Shown: positions 10,675 to 24,167 of the stretch, piece after piece | Layout of the letters: each line of letters opens with the position of its first letter | How positions within the stretch are numbered: position 1 is the first letter of the stretch | Assembly: GCA_964036045.1 (NCBI GenBank) | Contig: OZ038397.1 | Coordinates: 23,895,342-23,959,341 of the forward strand | Source of the DNA: Eutreptiella sp. 'Long Island Sound 2002' | Lineage: Eukaryota; Euglenozoa; Euglenophyceae; Eutreptiales; Eutreptiaceae | Direction: 5' to 3' | DNA length: 64,000 nt | Notes under the pieces: generated by a model | Told to the model about the DNA's origin: nothing | The model's database searches: none | What the model saw: the letters and a program-made list of their open reading frames with translations, nothing else | Position numbers and translations under genes: made by a program

Positions 10675-13502
10675 GGAACCACCGCAACGTGTTCCGAAAG
10701 CACCGGACCATGTCCCGGAAGTACCGTAAACTGTTCCGGAAGCACCAGAACATGTTCCGGCACCACCGGAGCATGTTACGGAAGCACCGGAACATCTTCC
10801 GGAAGCACCAGAACATGTTCCAGCACCCCCGGAACATGTTCCGGAAGCACAGGAACATGTTCCGGCACCACCGGAACGTGTTCCGGCACCAACGGAACAT
10901 GTTCCGGCACCATCGCAACATTTTCCGGAAGCACCGGAACATGTTCCGGCACCACCGGAACATGTTCAGGAAGTACTGGAAGATGTTTCAGCACCACTGG
11001 AACATGTTCTGGCACCACCGGAACATGTCGCGGAAGCACCGGAACATGTTCGAAACCACCGGAACATGTTCGGGCACCACCGGAACATGTTCCGCCACAA
11101 GCCGAACATGTTCCGGCACCACCGTAACATGTTCCGGAAGCACCGGAACATGTTCCGGCACCAGCGGAACGTGTTCCGGCACCAGCGGAACATGTTCCGG
11201 CACCATCGCAACATTTTCCGGAAGCACCGGAACATGTTCCGGCACCACCGGAACATGTTCAGGAAGTACTGGAAGATGTTTCGGCACCACTGGAACATGT
11301 TCTGGCACCACCGTAACATGTTCCGGAAGCACCGGAACATGTTACCGCAACATGTTCCGGAAGCACCGCAACATGTTCCGGAGGAGAACATGTTCCGGCA
11401 CCACCGGAACATGTTACGGAAGCACCGGAACATCTTCCGGAAGCACCAGAATATGTTCCAGCACCCCCGGAACATGTTCCGGAAGCACCGGAACATGTTC
11501 CGGCACCACCGGAACGTGTTCCGGCACCAACGGAACATGTTCCGGCACCATCGCAACTTTTTCCGGAAGCACCGGAACATGTTCCGCCACCACCGGAACA
11601 TGTTTAGGAAGTACTGGAAGATGTTTCAGCACCACTGGAACATGTTCCGGCACCACCGCAACATGTTCCGGAAGCACCGCAACATGTTCCGGAGGAGAAC
11701 ATGTTCCGGCACCACCGGAACATGTTCCGGAAGCACCGGAACATGATCCGGCACCACCGGGACATGTCCCGAACCACCGGAACATGTTCCGGCACCACCG
11801 GAACATGTTCCGGAAGTACCGTAATCTGTTCCGGAACCACCGGGACATGTTCCGGCGCCACCGGAACATGTTCCGGCGGGCAGCATCGAGACATGTTCCG
11901 GAAGCACCGAGGCATGTTCCGGCACCACCGCAACATGTTCCGGAAGCACCGGACCACCGGAACATGTTCGGGAACCACCGGAACATGTTCCGCCACCAGC
12001 CGAACATGTTCCGGCACAACCGTAACATGTTCCGGAAGCACCGGAACATGTTCCGGCACCAGCGGAACGTGTTCCGGCACCAGCGGAACATGTTCCGGCA
12101 CCATCGCAACATTTTCCGGAAGCACCGGAACATGTTCCGGCACCACCGGAACATCTTCCGGAAGTACTGGAAGATGTTTCAGCACCACTGGAACATGTTC
12201 TGGCACCACCGTAACATGTTCCGGAAGCACCGGAACATGTTCCGGCACCACCGCAACATGTTCCGGAAGCACCGCAACATGTTCCGGAGGAGAACATGTT
12301 CCGGCACCACCGGAACATGTTACGGAAGCACCGGAACATCCTCCGGAAGCACCAGAATATGTTCCAGCACCCCCGGAACATGTTCCGGAAGCACCGGAAC
12401 ATGTTCCGGCACCACCGGAACGTGTTCCGGCACCAGCGGAACATGTTCCGGCACCATCGCAACTTTTTCCGGAAGCACCGGAACATGTTCCGCCACCACC
12501 GGAACATGTTTAGGAAGTACTGGAAGATGTTTCAGCACCACTGGAACATGTTCCGGCACCACCGCAACATGTTCCGGAAGCACCACAACATGTTCCGGAG
12601 GAGAACATGTTCCGGAAGCACCGGAACATGATCCGGCACCACCGGGACATGTCCCGAACCACCGGAACATGTTCCGGCACCACCGGAACATGTTCCGGAA
12701 GTACCGTAATCTGTTCCGGAACCACCGGGACATGTTCCGGCGCCACCGGAACATGTTCCGGCCAGCAGCATGGAGACATGTTCCGGAATCACCGGAACAT
12801 GTTCCGGAAGCACCGGATCATGTTCCGGCAGCACCGGAACATGTTCCGGGAGCCCCGGAACATGTTCGAGAAGCACCGGAACATGTTCCGGAAGTACCGG
12901 AATATGTTCTGGAAGCACCGGAACATGTTCCGGAAGTACCGGAATATGTTCTGGAAGCACCGGAACATGTTCTGGAACCGCCGGAACATGTGCCGGTAGC
13001 ACCGGGACATGGTCCGGAAGCACCGGAACGTGTTCCGGCACCACCGGAGCATGTTTCGGCACCACCAGAACATGTTCCGGAAGTACCGTAATCTGTTCCG
13101 GAAGCACCGGAACATGTTCCGGAACCACCGGGACATGTTCCGGCAGCACCGGGACATGTTCCGGAACCACCGAAACATGTTCCGGAACCACCGGAACATG
13201 TTCCGGCCGGCAGCATCGGGACATGTTCCAGAATCACCCGAACATGTTCCGGAAGCACCGGAACATGTTCCGGCAGCACCGTAACATGTTTTGGAACCAC
13301 CGCAACATGTTCCGACAGCACCGGGACATGTTCCAGAAGCACCGGGACATGTTCCGGAAGCACTCGAACAAATTCTGGAACCACCGGAACATGTTCCGGC
13401 ACCACCGGAACATTTTCCGGCACCACCGGAACATGTTCCGGCACCAGCGGAACATGTTCCGGCAGCACCGGAACATATTTTGGAACCACCGCAACATGTT
13501 CC
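10675..13502 (-). repeat. 21-bp satellite, inverted block
   Basis: Spacers here are GGAAGCACC or GGCACCACC, the reverse complement of the neighbouring blocks. The switch at about 10675 occurs at a CCGGAACATGTTCCGG core. A higher-order duplication of roughly 906 bp is visible: the markers at about 11441 and 11603 recur at about 12347 and 12509. Confidence 0.95.
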
Positions 13503-14847
13503 GGTGGGAACATGTTCCGGTGCTTCCGGAACAGATTACGGTACTTCCGGAACATGTTCCGGTGGTGCCGGAAGATGTTCCGGTGCTTCCGGAACATGTT
13601 GCGGTGTTGCCGGAACATGTTGCGATGGTGCCGGAACATGTTCCCGTGCTGACGGAACACGTACTGGTGGAGCCTGAACATGTTCCGGTGGTGCCGGAAC
13701 ATGTTCCGGCACCCCCGGAGCGTGTACCGGTGGTGCCGGAACACGTTCCGGTGCTTCCGGAAGATGTTCCGGTGGTGCCGGAACATCTTCCGGTGCTTCC
13801 GGAACATCTTTCGGTGCTTCCGGAACATGTTCCGGTGGTGCCGGAACATGTTCCGGTCGTTCCAGAACATGTTCCGGTGGTGCCGGAACATGTTCCGCTG
13901 GTGCCGGAACATGTCCCGGTGGTGCCGGAACATGTCCCGGTGGTGCCGGAACATGTTCCGGCGCTTCCGGAACATGTTCGAGTGGTTCCGGAACATGTTC
14001 CGGTGCTGCCGCAACATGTTCCGGTGCTTCCGGAACATGTTCCGGTGCTTCCGGTACATGTTCCGGTGGTGCCAGAACATGTTCCGGTGGTGCCAGAACA
14101 TGTTCCGGTGCTTCCGGAACATGTCCCGATGGGGCCGGCCGGAACACGTTCCGCTGGGAACATGTTCCGGTGTTTCCGAAACATGTTCCGGTGCTTCCGG
14201 AACAGATTACGGTACTTCCGGAACATGTTCCGGTGGTGCCGGAAGATGTTCCGGTGCTTCCGGAACATGTTGCGGTGTTGCCGGAACATGTTGCGATGGT
14301 GCCGGAACATGTTCCCGTGCTGACGGAACACGTACTGGTGGAGCCTGAACATGTTCCGGTGGTGCCGGAACATGTTCCGGCACCCCCGGAGCGTGTTCCG
14401 GTGGTGCCGGAACACGTTCCGGTGCTTCCGGAAGATGTTCCGGTGGTGCCGGAACATCTTCCGGTGCTTCCGGAACATCTTTCGGTGCTTCCGGAACATG
14501 TTCCGGTGGTGCCGGAACATGTTCCGGTCGTTCCAGAACATGTTCCGGTGGTGCCGGAACATGTTCCGCTGGTGCCGGAACATGTCCCGGTGGTGCCGGA
14601 ACATGTCCCGGTGGTGCCGGAACATGTTCCGGCGCTTCCGGAACATGTTCGAGTGGTTCCGGAACATGTTCCGGTGCTGCCGCAACAAGTTCCGGTGCTT
14701 CCGGAACATGTTCCGGTGCTTCCGGTAAATCTTCCGGTGGTGCCAGAACATGTTCCGGTGGTGCCGGAACATGTTCCGGTGCTTCCGGAACATGTTCCGG
14801 TGTTTCCGGAACATGCGGAACATGTTCCAGCGTTTCCGGAAAATGTT
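13503..14847 (+). repeat. 21-bp satellite, forward block with higher-order repeat
   Basis: Forward orientation resumes at a GGTGGGAACATG junction. Two near-identical higher-order units of about 671 bp follow each other (about 13505 and 14177 onward), sharing rare variants such as GCTGACGGAACACGTACTGG and GGCACCCCCGGAGCGTG. Confidence 0.95.
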
Positions 14848-16384
14848 CCGGAACCACCGCAACGTCTTCCGGAAGCACCGGAACATGTTCCGGAGGCACC
14901 GGAACATGTTCCGCAACCACCGGAACATGTTCCGGAAGTACCGGAATATATTCTGGAAGCACCGCAACATGTCCGGTAAGCACCGGAACATGTTCCGGAA
15001 GTACCGTAAACTGTTCCGGAAGCACCGGAACATGTTCCGGCACCACCGGAGCATGTTACGGAAGCACCGGAACATCTTCCGGAAGCACCGGAACATGTTC
15101 CAGCACCCCCGGAACATGTTCCGGAAGCACTGGAACATGTTCCGGCACCACCGGAACGTGTTCCGGCACCAACGGAACATGTTCCGGCACCATCGCAACA
15201 TTTTCCGGAAGCACCGGAACATGTTCCGGCACCACCGGAACATGTTCAGGAAGTACTGGAAGATGTTTCAGCACCACTGGAACATGTTCTGGCACCAGCG
15301 GAACATGTTCCGGAAGCACCGGAACATGTTCCGGCACCACCGGAACATGTTCGGGCACCACCGGAACATGTTCCGCCACCAGCCCAACATGTTCCGGCAC
15401 CACCGTAACATGTTCCGGAAGCACCGGAACATGTTCCGGCACCACCGCAACATGTTCCGGAAGCACCGCAACATGTTCCGGAGGAGAACATGTTCCGGCA
15501 CCACCGGAACATGTTGCAGAAGCACCGGAACATGATCCGGCACCACCGGGACATGTCCCGAACCACCGGAACATGTTCCGGCACCACCGGAACATGTTCC
15601 TGAAGTACCGTAATCTGTTCCGGAACCACCGGGACATGTTCCGGCGCCACCGGAACATGTTCCGGCCGGCAGCATCGAGACATGATCCGGCACCACCGGA
15701 ACATGTTCCGGAATCACCGGAACATGTTCCGGAAGCACCGGATCATGTTCCGGCAGCACCGGAACATGTTCCGGCAGCCCCGGAACATGTTCGAGAAGCA
15801 CCGGAACATGTTCCGGAAGTACCGGACTATGTTCTGGAAGCACCGGAACATGTTCCGGAAGTACCGGAATATGTTCTGGAAGCACCGAGACATGTTCTGG
15901 AACCACCGGAACATGTGCCGGTAGCACCGGGACATGCTCCGGAAGCACCGGAACGTGTTCCGGCACCACCGGAGCATGTTTCGGCACCACCAGAACATGT
16001 TCCGGAAGTACCGTAATCTGTTCCGGAAGCACCGGAACATGTTCCGGAACCACCGGAACATGTTCCGGAACCACCGGGACATGTTCCGGCAGCACCGAGA
16101 CATGTTCCGGAACCACCGAAATATGTTCCGGAACCACCGGAACATGTTCCGGCAGCACCGAAGCATGTTCCGGCACCACCGGAACATGTTCCGGCCGGCA
16201 GCATCGGGACATGTTCCAGAATCACCAGAACATGTTCCGGAAGCACCGGAACATGTTCCGGCAGCACCATAACATGTTTTGGAACCACCGCAACATGTTC
16301 CGACAGCACCGGGACATGTTCCAGAAGCACCGGGACATGTTCCGGAAGCACTTGAACAATATTCGGAACCACCTGAACACCTGA
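14848..16384 (-). repeat. 21-bp satellite, inverted block
   Basis: The spacer orientation flips again at about 14848, after CGTTTCCGGAAAATG. It ends at about 16384 in a short irregular junction (CACCTGAACACCTGAACACG). Confidence 0.95.
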
Positions 16385-19300
16385 ACACGGTGCTTCCGGA
16401 ACATGTTACGGTGGTGCCGGAACATGTTGGGCTGGTGGCGGAACATGTTCCGGTGGTGCCCGAACATGTTCCGGTGCTTCTGGAACATGTTCCGGTGGTG
16501 CCAGAACATGTTCCGGTGCTTCCGGAACACGTTGCGGTGCTTCCGGAACATGTTGCGGTGGTGCCGGAACATGCTGCGGTGGTGCCGGAACATGCTGCGT
16601 TGCTTCCGGAACATGCTCCGGTGCTTCCGGAACATGTTTCAGTGGTTCCGGAACATGTCCCGGTGCCTCCGGAACATGTCCCGGTGCTTCCGGAGCATGT
16701 TCCTGTGGTTCCGGAACATGTTTCGGTGGTTCCGGAACATGTCGCGGTGCTTCCGGAACATGTCCCGGTGCTTCCGGAACATGTCCCAATGGGGCCGGCC
16801 GGAACATGTTCCGGTGGGAACCCGCACCGGTGTTGCCGGAACGTGTTACGGTGCTTCCGGAACATGCTCCGGTGGTGCCGGAACATGTTCCGGTGTTTCC
16901 GAAACATGTTCCGGTGCTTCCGGGACATGTCCCGGTGGTGCCGAAAAGTGTTCCGGTGCTGCCGGAACATGTTCCGATGGTTCCAGAACATGTTCCGGTG
17001 CTTCCGGAACAGATTACGGTACTTCCAGAACATGTTCCGGTGGTGCCGGAAGATGTTCTGGTGCTTCGGGAACATGTTCCGGTGTTGCCGGAACATGTTG
17101 CGATGGTGCCGGAACATGTTCCCGTGCTGACAGAACATGTTGCGGTGGTTCCGGGACATGTTCCCGTGGTTCCGGAACACATTCCGGTGCTTCCGGAAGA
17201 TGTCCCGGTGGTTCCGGAAGATGTTCCCGTGCTTCCGGAACATGTTCCGGTGTTTCCGGAACATGCGGAACATGTTCCGGTGGTTTCGGAACATGTTCCG
17301 GTGGTTCCGGAAGATGTTCCAGTGCTTCCGGAACATGTTCGGGTGTTTCCGGAACATGCAAAACACGTTCCGGTGTTTCCGCAACATGTTGCGGTGGTTC
17401 AGAAACATGTTCCGGTGCTGCCGGAACATGTTCCGGTGGTTCCGGAACATGTTCCGGTGCTTCCGGAACATGTTACGGTGGTGCCGGAACATGTTCGGCT
17501 GGTGGCGGAAGATGTTCCGGTGGTGCCCGAACATGTTCCGGTGGTTCCGGAACATGTTCCGGTGCTTCCGGAACATGTTCAGGTGGTGCCCGAACATGTT
17601 CCGGTGATGCTGAAACATCTTCCAGTACTTCCTGAACATGTTCCGGTGGTGCCGGAACATGTTCCGGTGCTTCCGGAACATGTTCCGGTGCTTCCGGAAC
17701 ATGTTACGATGGTGCCAGAACATGTTCCGTTGGTGCCGGAACACTTTCCGGTGGTGCCGGAACGTGTTCCGGTGCTTCCGGAAAATGTTCAGGTGGTGCC
17801 GGAACATGTTCCGGTGCTTCGGGAACATGTTCCGGTGCTTCCGGAAGATGTTCCGGTGGTGCCGGAACATGTGCCGGTTCTTCCGGAACATGATCCGGGG
17901 ATGCCGGTACATGTTCCAGTGCTTCCGGAAAATGTTCTGGTGCTGCTGGAACATGTTCCGGTGGTGCCGGAACATGTTCTGGTGCTTCCTGAACATGTTC
18001 CGGTGCTTCTGGAACATGTCTCGATGCTGCCGGCCGGAACATGTTCCGGTGGCGCCGGAACATGTCCCGGTGCTGCCGGAACATGTTCCGGTGGTTCCGG
18101 AACAGATTACGGTACTTCCGGAACATGTTCCGGTGGTGCCGGCCTGAACATGTTCTAGTGCCTTCGGAACGTGCTCCGGTGGTGCCGGAACGTGCTCCAG
18201 TGGTGCCGGAACATGCTCCGGTGCTGCCGCAACATGTTTCGGTGGTTCCGGAACATGTCCCGGTGCTGCCGGAACATGTCCCGGTGCTTCCGGAACATGC
18301 TCTGGTGGTGCCGGAATATGTTCCGGTGTTTCCGAAACATTTTCCGGTGCTGCCGCAACATGTTCCGGTGGTTCCGGAACATGTTCCGGTGCTTCCCCAA
18401 CATGCTCCGGTGGTGCCGGAACATGTTCCGGTGCTTCCGGAACAGATTACGGTACTTCCGGAACATGTTCCGGTGGTGCCGGAACATGTTCCGGTGCTTC
18501 CCGAACATGTTGCGGTGCTTCCAGAATATATTCCGGTACTTCCGAAACATGTTCCGGTGGTTGCGGAACATGTTCCGGTGCTTCCGGACCATGTTCCGGT
18601 GTTCTTCCGGAACATGTTCCGGTGCTTCCCGAACATGTTCCGGTGCTTCCGGAACACGTTGCGGTGCTTCCGGAACATGTTGCGGTGGTGCCGGCACATG
18701 CTGCGGTGGTGCCGGAACATGCTGCGTTGCTTCCGGAACATGCTCCGGTGGTTCCAGAACATGTTTCGGTGGTTCCGGAACATGTTTCGCTGGTTCCGGA
18801 ACATGTTCGTGTGCTTCCGGAACATGTTCCGGTGGTTGTGGATCATGTTTCGGTTGTTCCGGAACATGTTTCGGTGGTTCCGGAACATGTCCCGGTGCTT
18901 CCGGAACATATGTCGGTGCCTCCGGAACATGTTCCTGTGCTTCCGGAACATGTTCCGGTGGTTGTGGATCATGTTTCGGTTGTTCCGGAACATGTCCCGG
19001 TGCTTCAGAAACATGTTCCACTGCTGCCGGAACATGTTCCGGTGGTGCCGGAAGATGTTCCGGTGATTCCTGAACATGTCCTGATGGGGCCGGCCGGAAC
19101 ATGTTCCGGTGGGAACATGTTCCGGTGTTGCCGGAACGTGTTCGGGTGCTTCCGGAACATGCTCCGGTGGTGCCGGAACATGCTCCGGTGCTGCCGGAAC
19201 ATGTTCCGGTGGTTCCGGAACATGTTCCGGTGCTTCCGGAACAGATTACGGTACTTCCGGAACGCGTTCCGGTGGTGCCGGAAGATGTTCCGGTGCTTCC

Positions 19301-21287
19301 GGAACATGTTCCGGTGTTGCTGGAACATGTTGCGATGGTGCCGGAACATGTTCCCGTGCTGACGGAACAGGTTCCGGTGGTGCCAGAACATGTTTCGGTG
19401 GTGCCGGAAAATGTTCCGGTGCTTCTGAAACATGTTCCGGTGTTTCCGGGACATGCGCAACATGTTCCGGTGTTTCCCGAACATGTTCCGGTGGTTCCGG
19501 AATATGTTCAAGTGCTGCCGGAACATGTTCCGGTGGTTCCGGAACATGTTCCGGTGCTTCCGGAACATGTTCCGGTGCTTCCGGAATATGTTACGGTGGT
19601 GCCCGAATATGGTGGGCTGGTGGCGGAACATGTTCCGGTGGTGCCCGAACATGTTCCGGTGGTTCCGGAACATGTTCCGGTGCTTCCTGAACATGTTCGG
19701 GTGGTGCCGGAACATGTTCCGGTGCTTCCGGAACATGTTACGATGGTGCCAGACCATGTTCCGTTGGTGCCGGAACACGTTCCGGTGGTGCCGGAAGGTG
19801 TTGCCGTGCTTCCGGAAAATGTTCCGGTGGTGCCGGAACATGTTCCGGTGCTTCCGGAACATGTTCCGGTGCTTCCGGAACATGTTCCGGGGGTGCCGGA
19901 ACATGTTCCGGTGCTTCCGGAACATGAGCCGGGGGTGCTGGATCATGTTCCGGTGCTTCCGGAACATGTTCCGGGGGAGCCGGAACATGTTCCGGTGGTG
20001 CCGGAACATGTTCCGGTGCTTCCGGAACATGTTACGATGGTGCCGGAACATGTTTCGTTGGTGCCGGAACGCGTTCCGGTGGTGCCGGAACGCGTTCCGG
20101 TGCTTCCGGAAAATGTTCTGGTGGTGCCGGAACATGTTCCGGTGCTTCCGGAACATGTTCCGGGGGTGCCGGAACATGTTCCGGTGCTTCCGGAACATGA
20201 GCCGGGGGTGCCGGAACATGTTCCGGTGCTGCCGGAACATGTTCCGGTGGTGCCGGAACGTGTTCCGGTGCTTACGGAACATGTTACGGTGGTGCCGGAT
20301 CATGTTGGGCTGGTGGCGGAACATGTTCCGGTGGTGCCGGAAAATGTTCCGGTGGTGCTGGAACATCTTCCGGTACTTCCTGAACATGTTCCGGTGGTGT
20401 CGGAACATGTTCCGGTGCTTCCAGAACATGTTACGATGGTGCCGGAACACGTTCCGGTGGTGCCGGAACGTGTTCCGGTGCTTCCGGAAAATGTTCCGGT
20501 GGTGCCGGAACATGTTCCGGTGGTGCCGGAACATGTTCCGGTGGTGCCGGAACATGTTCCGATGCTTCCGGAACATGTCCCGGTGCTGCCGGAACATGTT
20601 CCGGTGCTGGCGGAACATGTTCCGGTGCTTCCGGAACATGCTCCGGTGGAGCCGGAACATGTTCGGGTGATGCCGGAACGTGTTCCGGTGGTGCCGGAAC
20701 ATGTTTCGGTGGTTCCGGAACATGTTCCGGTGGTGCCGGAACATTTTCTGGTGCTGCCGGAACATGTTCCGGTGGTGCCGGAACATCTTCCGGTGGTTCC
20801 GGAACATGTTCCGAGGGTGCCGGGAGATGTTCCGGTGCTTCCGGAACATGTTCCGGTGCTTCCGGAACATGTTCCGGTCTTGCCGGATCATGTTCCGGGG
20901 GTGCGGGAACATCTTCCGGTGGTGCCGGAACATCTTCCGGTGGTTCCGGAACATGTTCCGGTGCTTCCAGAACATGTTCCGAGGGTGCCGGAACATGTTC
21001 TGGTGCTTCCGGAACATGTTCCGGTGCTTCCGGAACACGTTCCAATGCTTCCCGAACATGTTCCGGTGGTGCCGGAACATGTTCTGGTGCTTCCAGAACA
21101 TGTTCCGGTTCTTCTAGAACATGTTCTGGGGGTGCCGGAACACGTTCCGGTGCTTCTGGAACACAATTCCAGTGGTGCCGAAAGATCTTCCGGTGCTTCC
21201 GGAACATGCTCCGGTGGTGCCGGAACATCTTCCGGTGGTGCCGGAACATGTTCAGGTGCTTCCGGAACATGTTCCGGGGGTGCACAC
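16385..21287 (+). repeat. 21-bp satellite, final forward block
   Basis: This is the longest uniform-orientation block, about 4.9 kb. It ends abruptly at GTTCCGGGGGTGCACACC, where truncated retroelement PLE1 begins. Confidence 0.95.
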
Positions 21288-23730
21288 CTGTACTAATGGT
21301 GTACTGGGAGTACACCATTTTTTCATAGTACCCCTAGAGGTGGTGGACAAGTGCGAGGTGGATGCGAAAGAGCACGCGTGGATCGCGAAGTTTGGGGGGC
21401 GGGTTTACAACCGCTCTTCCGACAGCAAGTGGCGCAGCCAGCGCAACATGAAGCGGTTCTTCCAGACACCACGCCCGCTCCCGCGGGGAGACCTCACGGT
21501 TCTTGCGAACCGTTATGTGCAGATGCACTCACCCCCACTGCCTGAGATGCTAAACCTGTGGACCAGGTCAGAAGGTCGACTTCCGCAAGCGCTCCGCCGG
21601 TCTCTGTGGGACCGGCTGATCGCAGTTGCGCGCGACACATGCACATGGTATTAAGCTACCGAGGAGACTGGTTTTTCCGCACCCCCCATGCGACCCTACT
21701 GAACTGCAAGACCTGCGTATGCTGGTCTATGGGCTCATTGCGGAGCTGCCAGCGCCCAAGGCGCTGAAATCATACCTCCGTGCTGTGAGTGTTTTTGTTG
21801 CAAGGCGCTGTAGCGCGGTGAGGGACGTGCTGTGCACTAAGGGGACAAATATGTCGTGGAGCCAGCTCCAGCAACGCTCCACTATGTCATGTCAGTGTGC
21901 GCCACTGCCGGCGGACATGCCGCGGGTGGACGGGTGCGTGGCAGTCAGGGATATGAGGCAGTTGCGTGCGTTGTTCCCTTCCAAAGTGGGGGGATTGCTG
22001 CAGAACATGTCCAACTCAGTACGGGGGTCCGTAGATGCGTACGTGACACAGGCCCGACAATCTGTGTGGCGAGCAGCCAAGGCGTGCCCATTTTTGCCAG
22101 CGTCTTGGCGTTCTTCCATCGTGGAGGATGCAATGCACCTCACAACGAAGCTGTACCATACGGTGGCAGGGAAGGTACCAGAGTCACTGCAGCGTGAGCA
22201 CCTGTTGTCTGCGAAACGCCATATTAACCGTCGGTTTGTGGTGCTGCCCCTGGATAAAAATTGTTGTCTGTCGCAAGCTGTACTATAACTTGCTCCTGCA
22301 GGCGTATGGGGATGAGGGTCAGTTTGAGTGTGTGGCGGACCTGCCGTCAGTGAAACAGGGGGTCCAAGTTTGCTCTGGGTGTGCTCCGTGCGCGTGCAGA
22401 GCACATGAGCCAACACTTCAGGACAGGCCGCAGGTACAGACCGCCGTCCACATTCCTGATGGTGAAAAACAAGTCACAGGAGGATAAAGGTGAGGGTGTG
22501 AAGGTCCGGTTGGTGTTTTCATATTTTGCCCACCCGATGAAAACACATGCGAAGAGGGTGGGGCGCAGCTTGACGCTGCTGTCAAAAAAGGCACAGGCAC
22601 TGTTGCCCACATTTGAGATGCAAAACATCTCTGACATTGTCACGTGGGCGCGCCACACAGACACGGCCCTGCAACAGCGTGTGGCACTGGGGAAGGGGCG
22701 TCGACGGCGCGAGAGAGATGTCCGGCTCTGGGAGCTGGATGTAAAAGAAATGTTCCCACGCCTGAGCAGAGGGGACCCGAGTTTTGAGCCGATCCAGGGC
22801 CCCTTGGAGACCTGTGACCAGCCAGAATGCCGGGGTGTCTGGGAGGCGATCCAGTTGCTGTGTGCGGAGGTGAGGGAGACCGCACGTATCCGTGCGTGTA
22901 CCGCAGGGCCATGGTTCGGACTGGGACCCGACAGGGGGTATGACGTCATGCGCAGGGCGTATGGCGACATGTTCACGAACCTGTCGTGGACCGACGTCAG
23001 TCAGTACCTACATTTTGACCCGTTTCAGAACGATCTGTTCATCCTCGGTACGCGTGTCATGCGACAGAAACGGGGGGTTGCCATAGGCGGTGTGCTATCA
23101 GCGCAATGCGCCTCCCTATACTGTATGTACAAGAAATTTAAATGGCTGCAACAGCGAGGAGGCTCGGGGGCGTGGGCACACATCCCGGGGCTTTTGGCGC
23201 AACCGTTTAGGTTCCGTGATAACATTGTTGGAGTACGCCACTGCAAGACATCTCTGGAGACGCTGAGAAAGCGTTTTGAAAAAATCCTGGGTCTGAGTTT
23301 ACAGGTTGAGGGGGAAGGTACTGTGTGGAACTCCCTTGAAGCGAAGTTAATGCTGAAGCCGCGGGGGGAGGGGCTGGACATAGGGTTAAAGGACCGCACG
23401 ACTGAATGGGATCCATTGAGGGCGGTGCGCCGGTACCCTGATGCACACTCCCCGAATACACGGTCTGTACTCCGCTCCCTGGTTCCAGGACTGATATATA
23501 AATGTATCCTGTATGCGTTCGACGCTGACCATGCACGTGCAAACCTGCGGGCGGTGGGGAAAGACCTTGCTGTCAAGGGCTATCCACAGAGGTGGTGGGT
23601 GGGGTCAGCAAAGACAGCACTGCGGGTACAGCGACTCTCCCTGAGGGCTCCCTGTTGGGCCATTGCGGAAAACCATGGCTTCCTGCCATGCCTACTTGCT
23701 GCCACTTTGGGCGCCAATGTCCAGGCCTGA
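21288..23730 (+). pseudogene. PLE1: 5'-truncated Penelope-like GIY-YIG/RT protein, frameshifted
   Basis: Coding similarity to the PLE2 and PLE3 ORF2 proteins starts abruptly inside the GIY-YIG domain (GVHHFFIVPLEV, then WIAKFGGRVYN). It passes through at least three frames (to about 21650, 21626-22260, then 22381-23730). The RT half is long and open: VRLVFSYFAHPMK, motif A WELDVKEMFPRL (about 22733-22768), motif B KRGVAIGGVLSAQ (about 23068), motif C FRFRDNIVG (about 23209). The conserved segment after LPLDKN is disrupted near 22256. The N-terminus, zinc-knuckle ORF1 and 5' repeat are absent, with satellite DNA directly upstream. This fits a dead, 5'-truncated retrocopy. Confidence 0.85.
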
Positions 23731-23824
23731 CTGAAGAGGCCTCAATGCACAGGTAAACATAGCGATACACGGACGAAAGCACTCAGAATTGATGAGGGAA
23801 AGGATAGCAACCGAAGGACACACC

Positions 23825-23844
23825 GAGGCCCCGGATGGGGCCTC
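23825..23844 (+). terminator. Perfect hairpin in the PLE1 3' UTR
   Basis: GAGGCCCC-GGAT-GGGGCCTC forms an 8-bp perfect stem with a four-base loop about 95 bp after the RT stop codon. PLE3 has an equivalent 8-bp, four-base-loop hairpin at 59734-59753, so it may be a conserved 3'-end RNA structure. The role is inferred. Confidence 0.55.
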
Positions 23845-23881
23845 TATGGGCCCGTTGGTTCACGACGCACACGTCTTTTCT

Positions 23882-24050
23882 CAGCTATAAGCGAAAGCCT
23901 TTTGTGTCTTCATGCTTGCTGAAAGTGCCTACTGACGAGTCTTTGTGTGCTTTGCCTGCGATAATTCAGTGGTGAGAGTTGTGTTATGGGCGCAAGCCGA
24001 TTTCCCGCTTTGTGTATGCTTGCCTAACGTTGCCCGCTGAAGAGTACGCA
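23882..24050 (+). ncRNA. Degenerate hammerhead-like motifs in the PLE1 tail
   Basis: Two CUGANGA cores are present: CTGACGA at 23932-23938 and CTGAAGA at 24037-24043. The second is preceded by GCCCG, and an upstream TTATGGGC (24084 area, TGGGC at 23987-23991) could form the same stem I (UGGGC/GCCCG) as in PLE3. No correctly placed GAAA with a matching stem III was found, so a functional ribozyme is not claimed. Confidence 0.3.
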
Positions 24051-24076
24051 TCATAGCAATTTTGAATACATTAAAA

Positions 24077-24138
24077 ACATGATAGCATTTCTTGCGGTAG
24101 GGGCCCCAGCATTTCTTCCCCAAGAAATGCTATCATGT
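24077..24138. repeat. 18-bp perfect inverted repeat just outside element R
   Basis: ACATGATAGCATTTCTTG (24077-24094) and its exact complement (24121-24138) flank a 26-base loop. Related AGAAATGCTATC motifs recur at 61250-61335 just inside the other end of R, so this may be an R-related or MITE-like remnant. Confidence 0.8.
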
Positions 24139-24167
24139 AGCGTTTCTTCATATTGGCTATCTGCATG

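Noticed and set aside
7060-21287. Very long open frames on both strands, including products over 700 residues made of MFRCFRN-, EHVPVLP- or HRNMFRK-type heptads
   Set aside because: They are a by-product of a 21-bp tandem unit without stops in any frame. Orientation flips, variable spacers and opposite-strand openness argue against real proteins.
7060-21287. Functional p53 or steroid-receptor binding sites in the satellite core
   Set aside because: The match follows from a simple palindrome, and the apparent organism is not expected to have these receptors.
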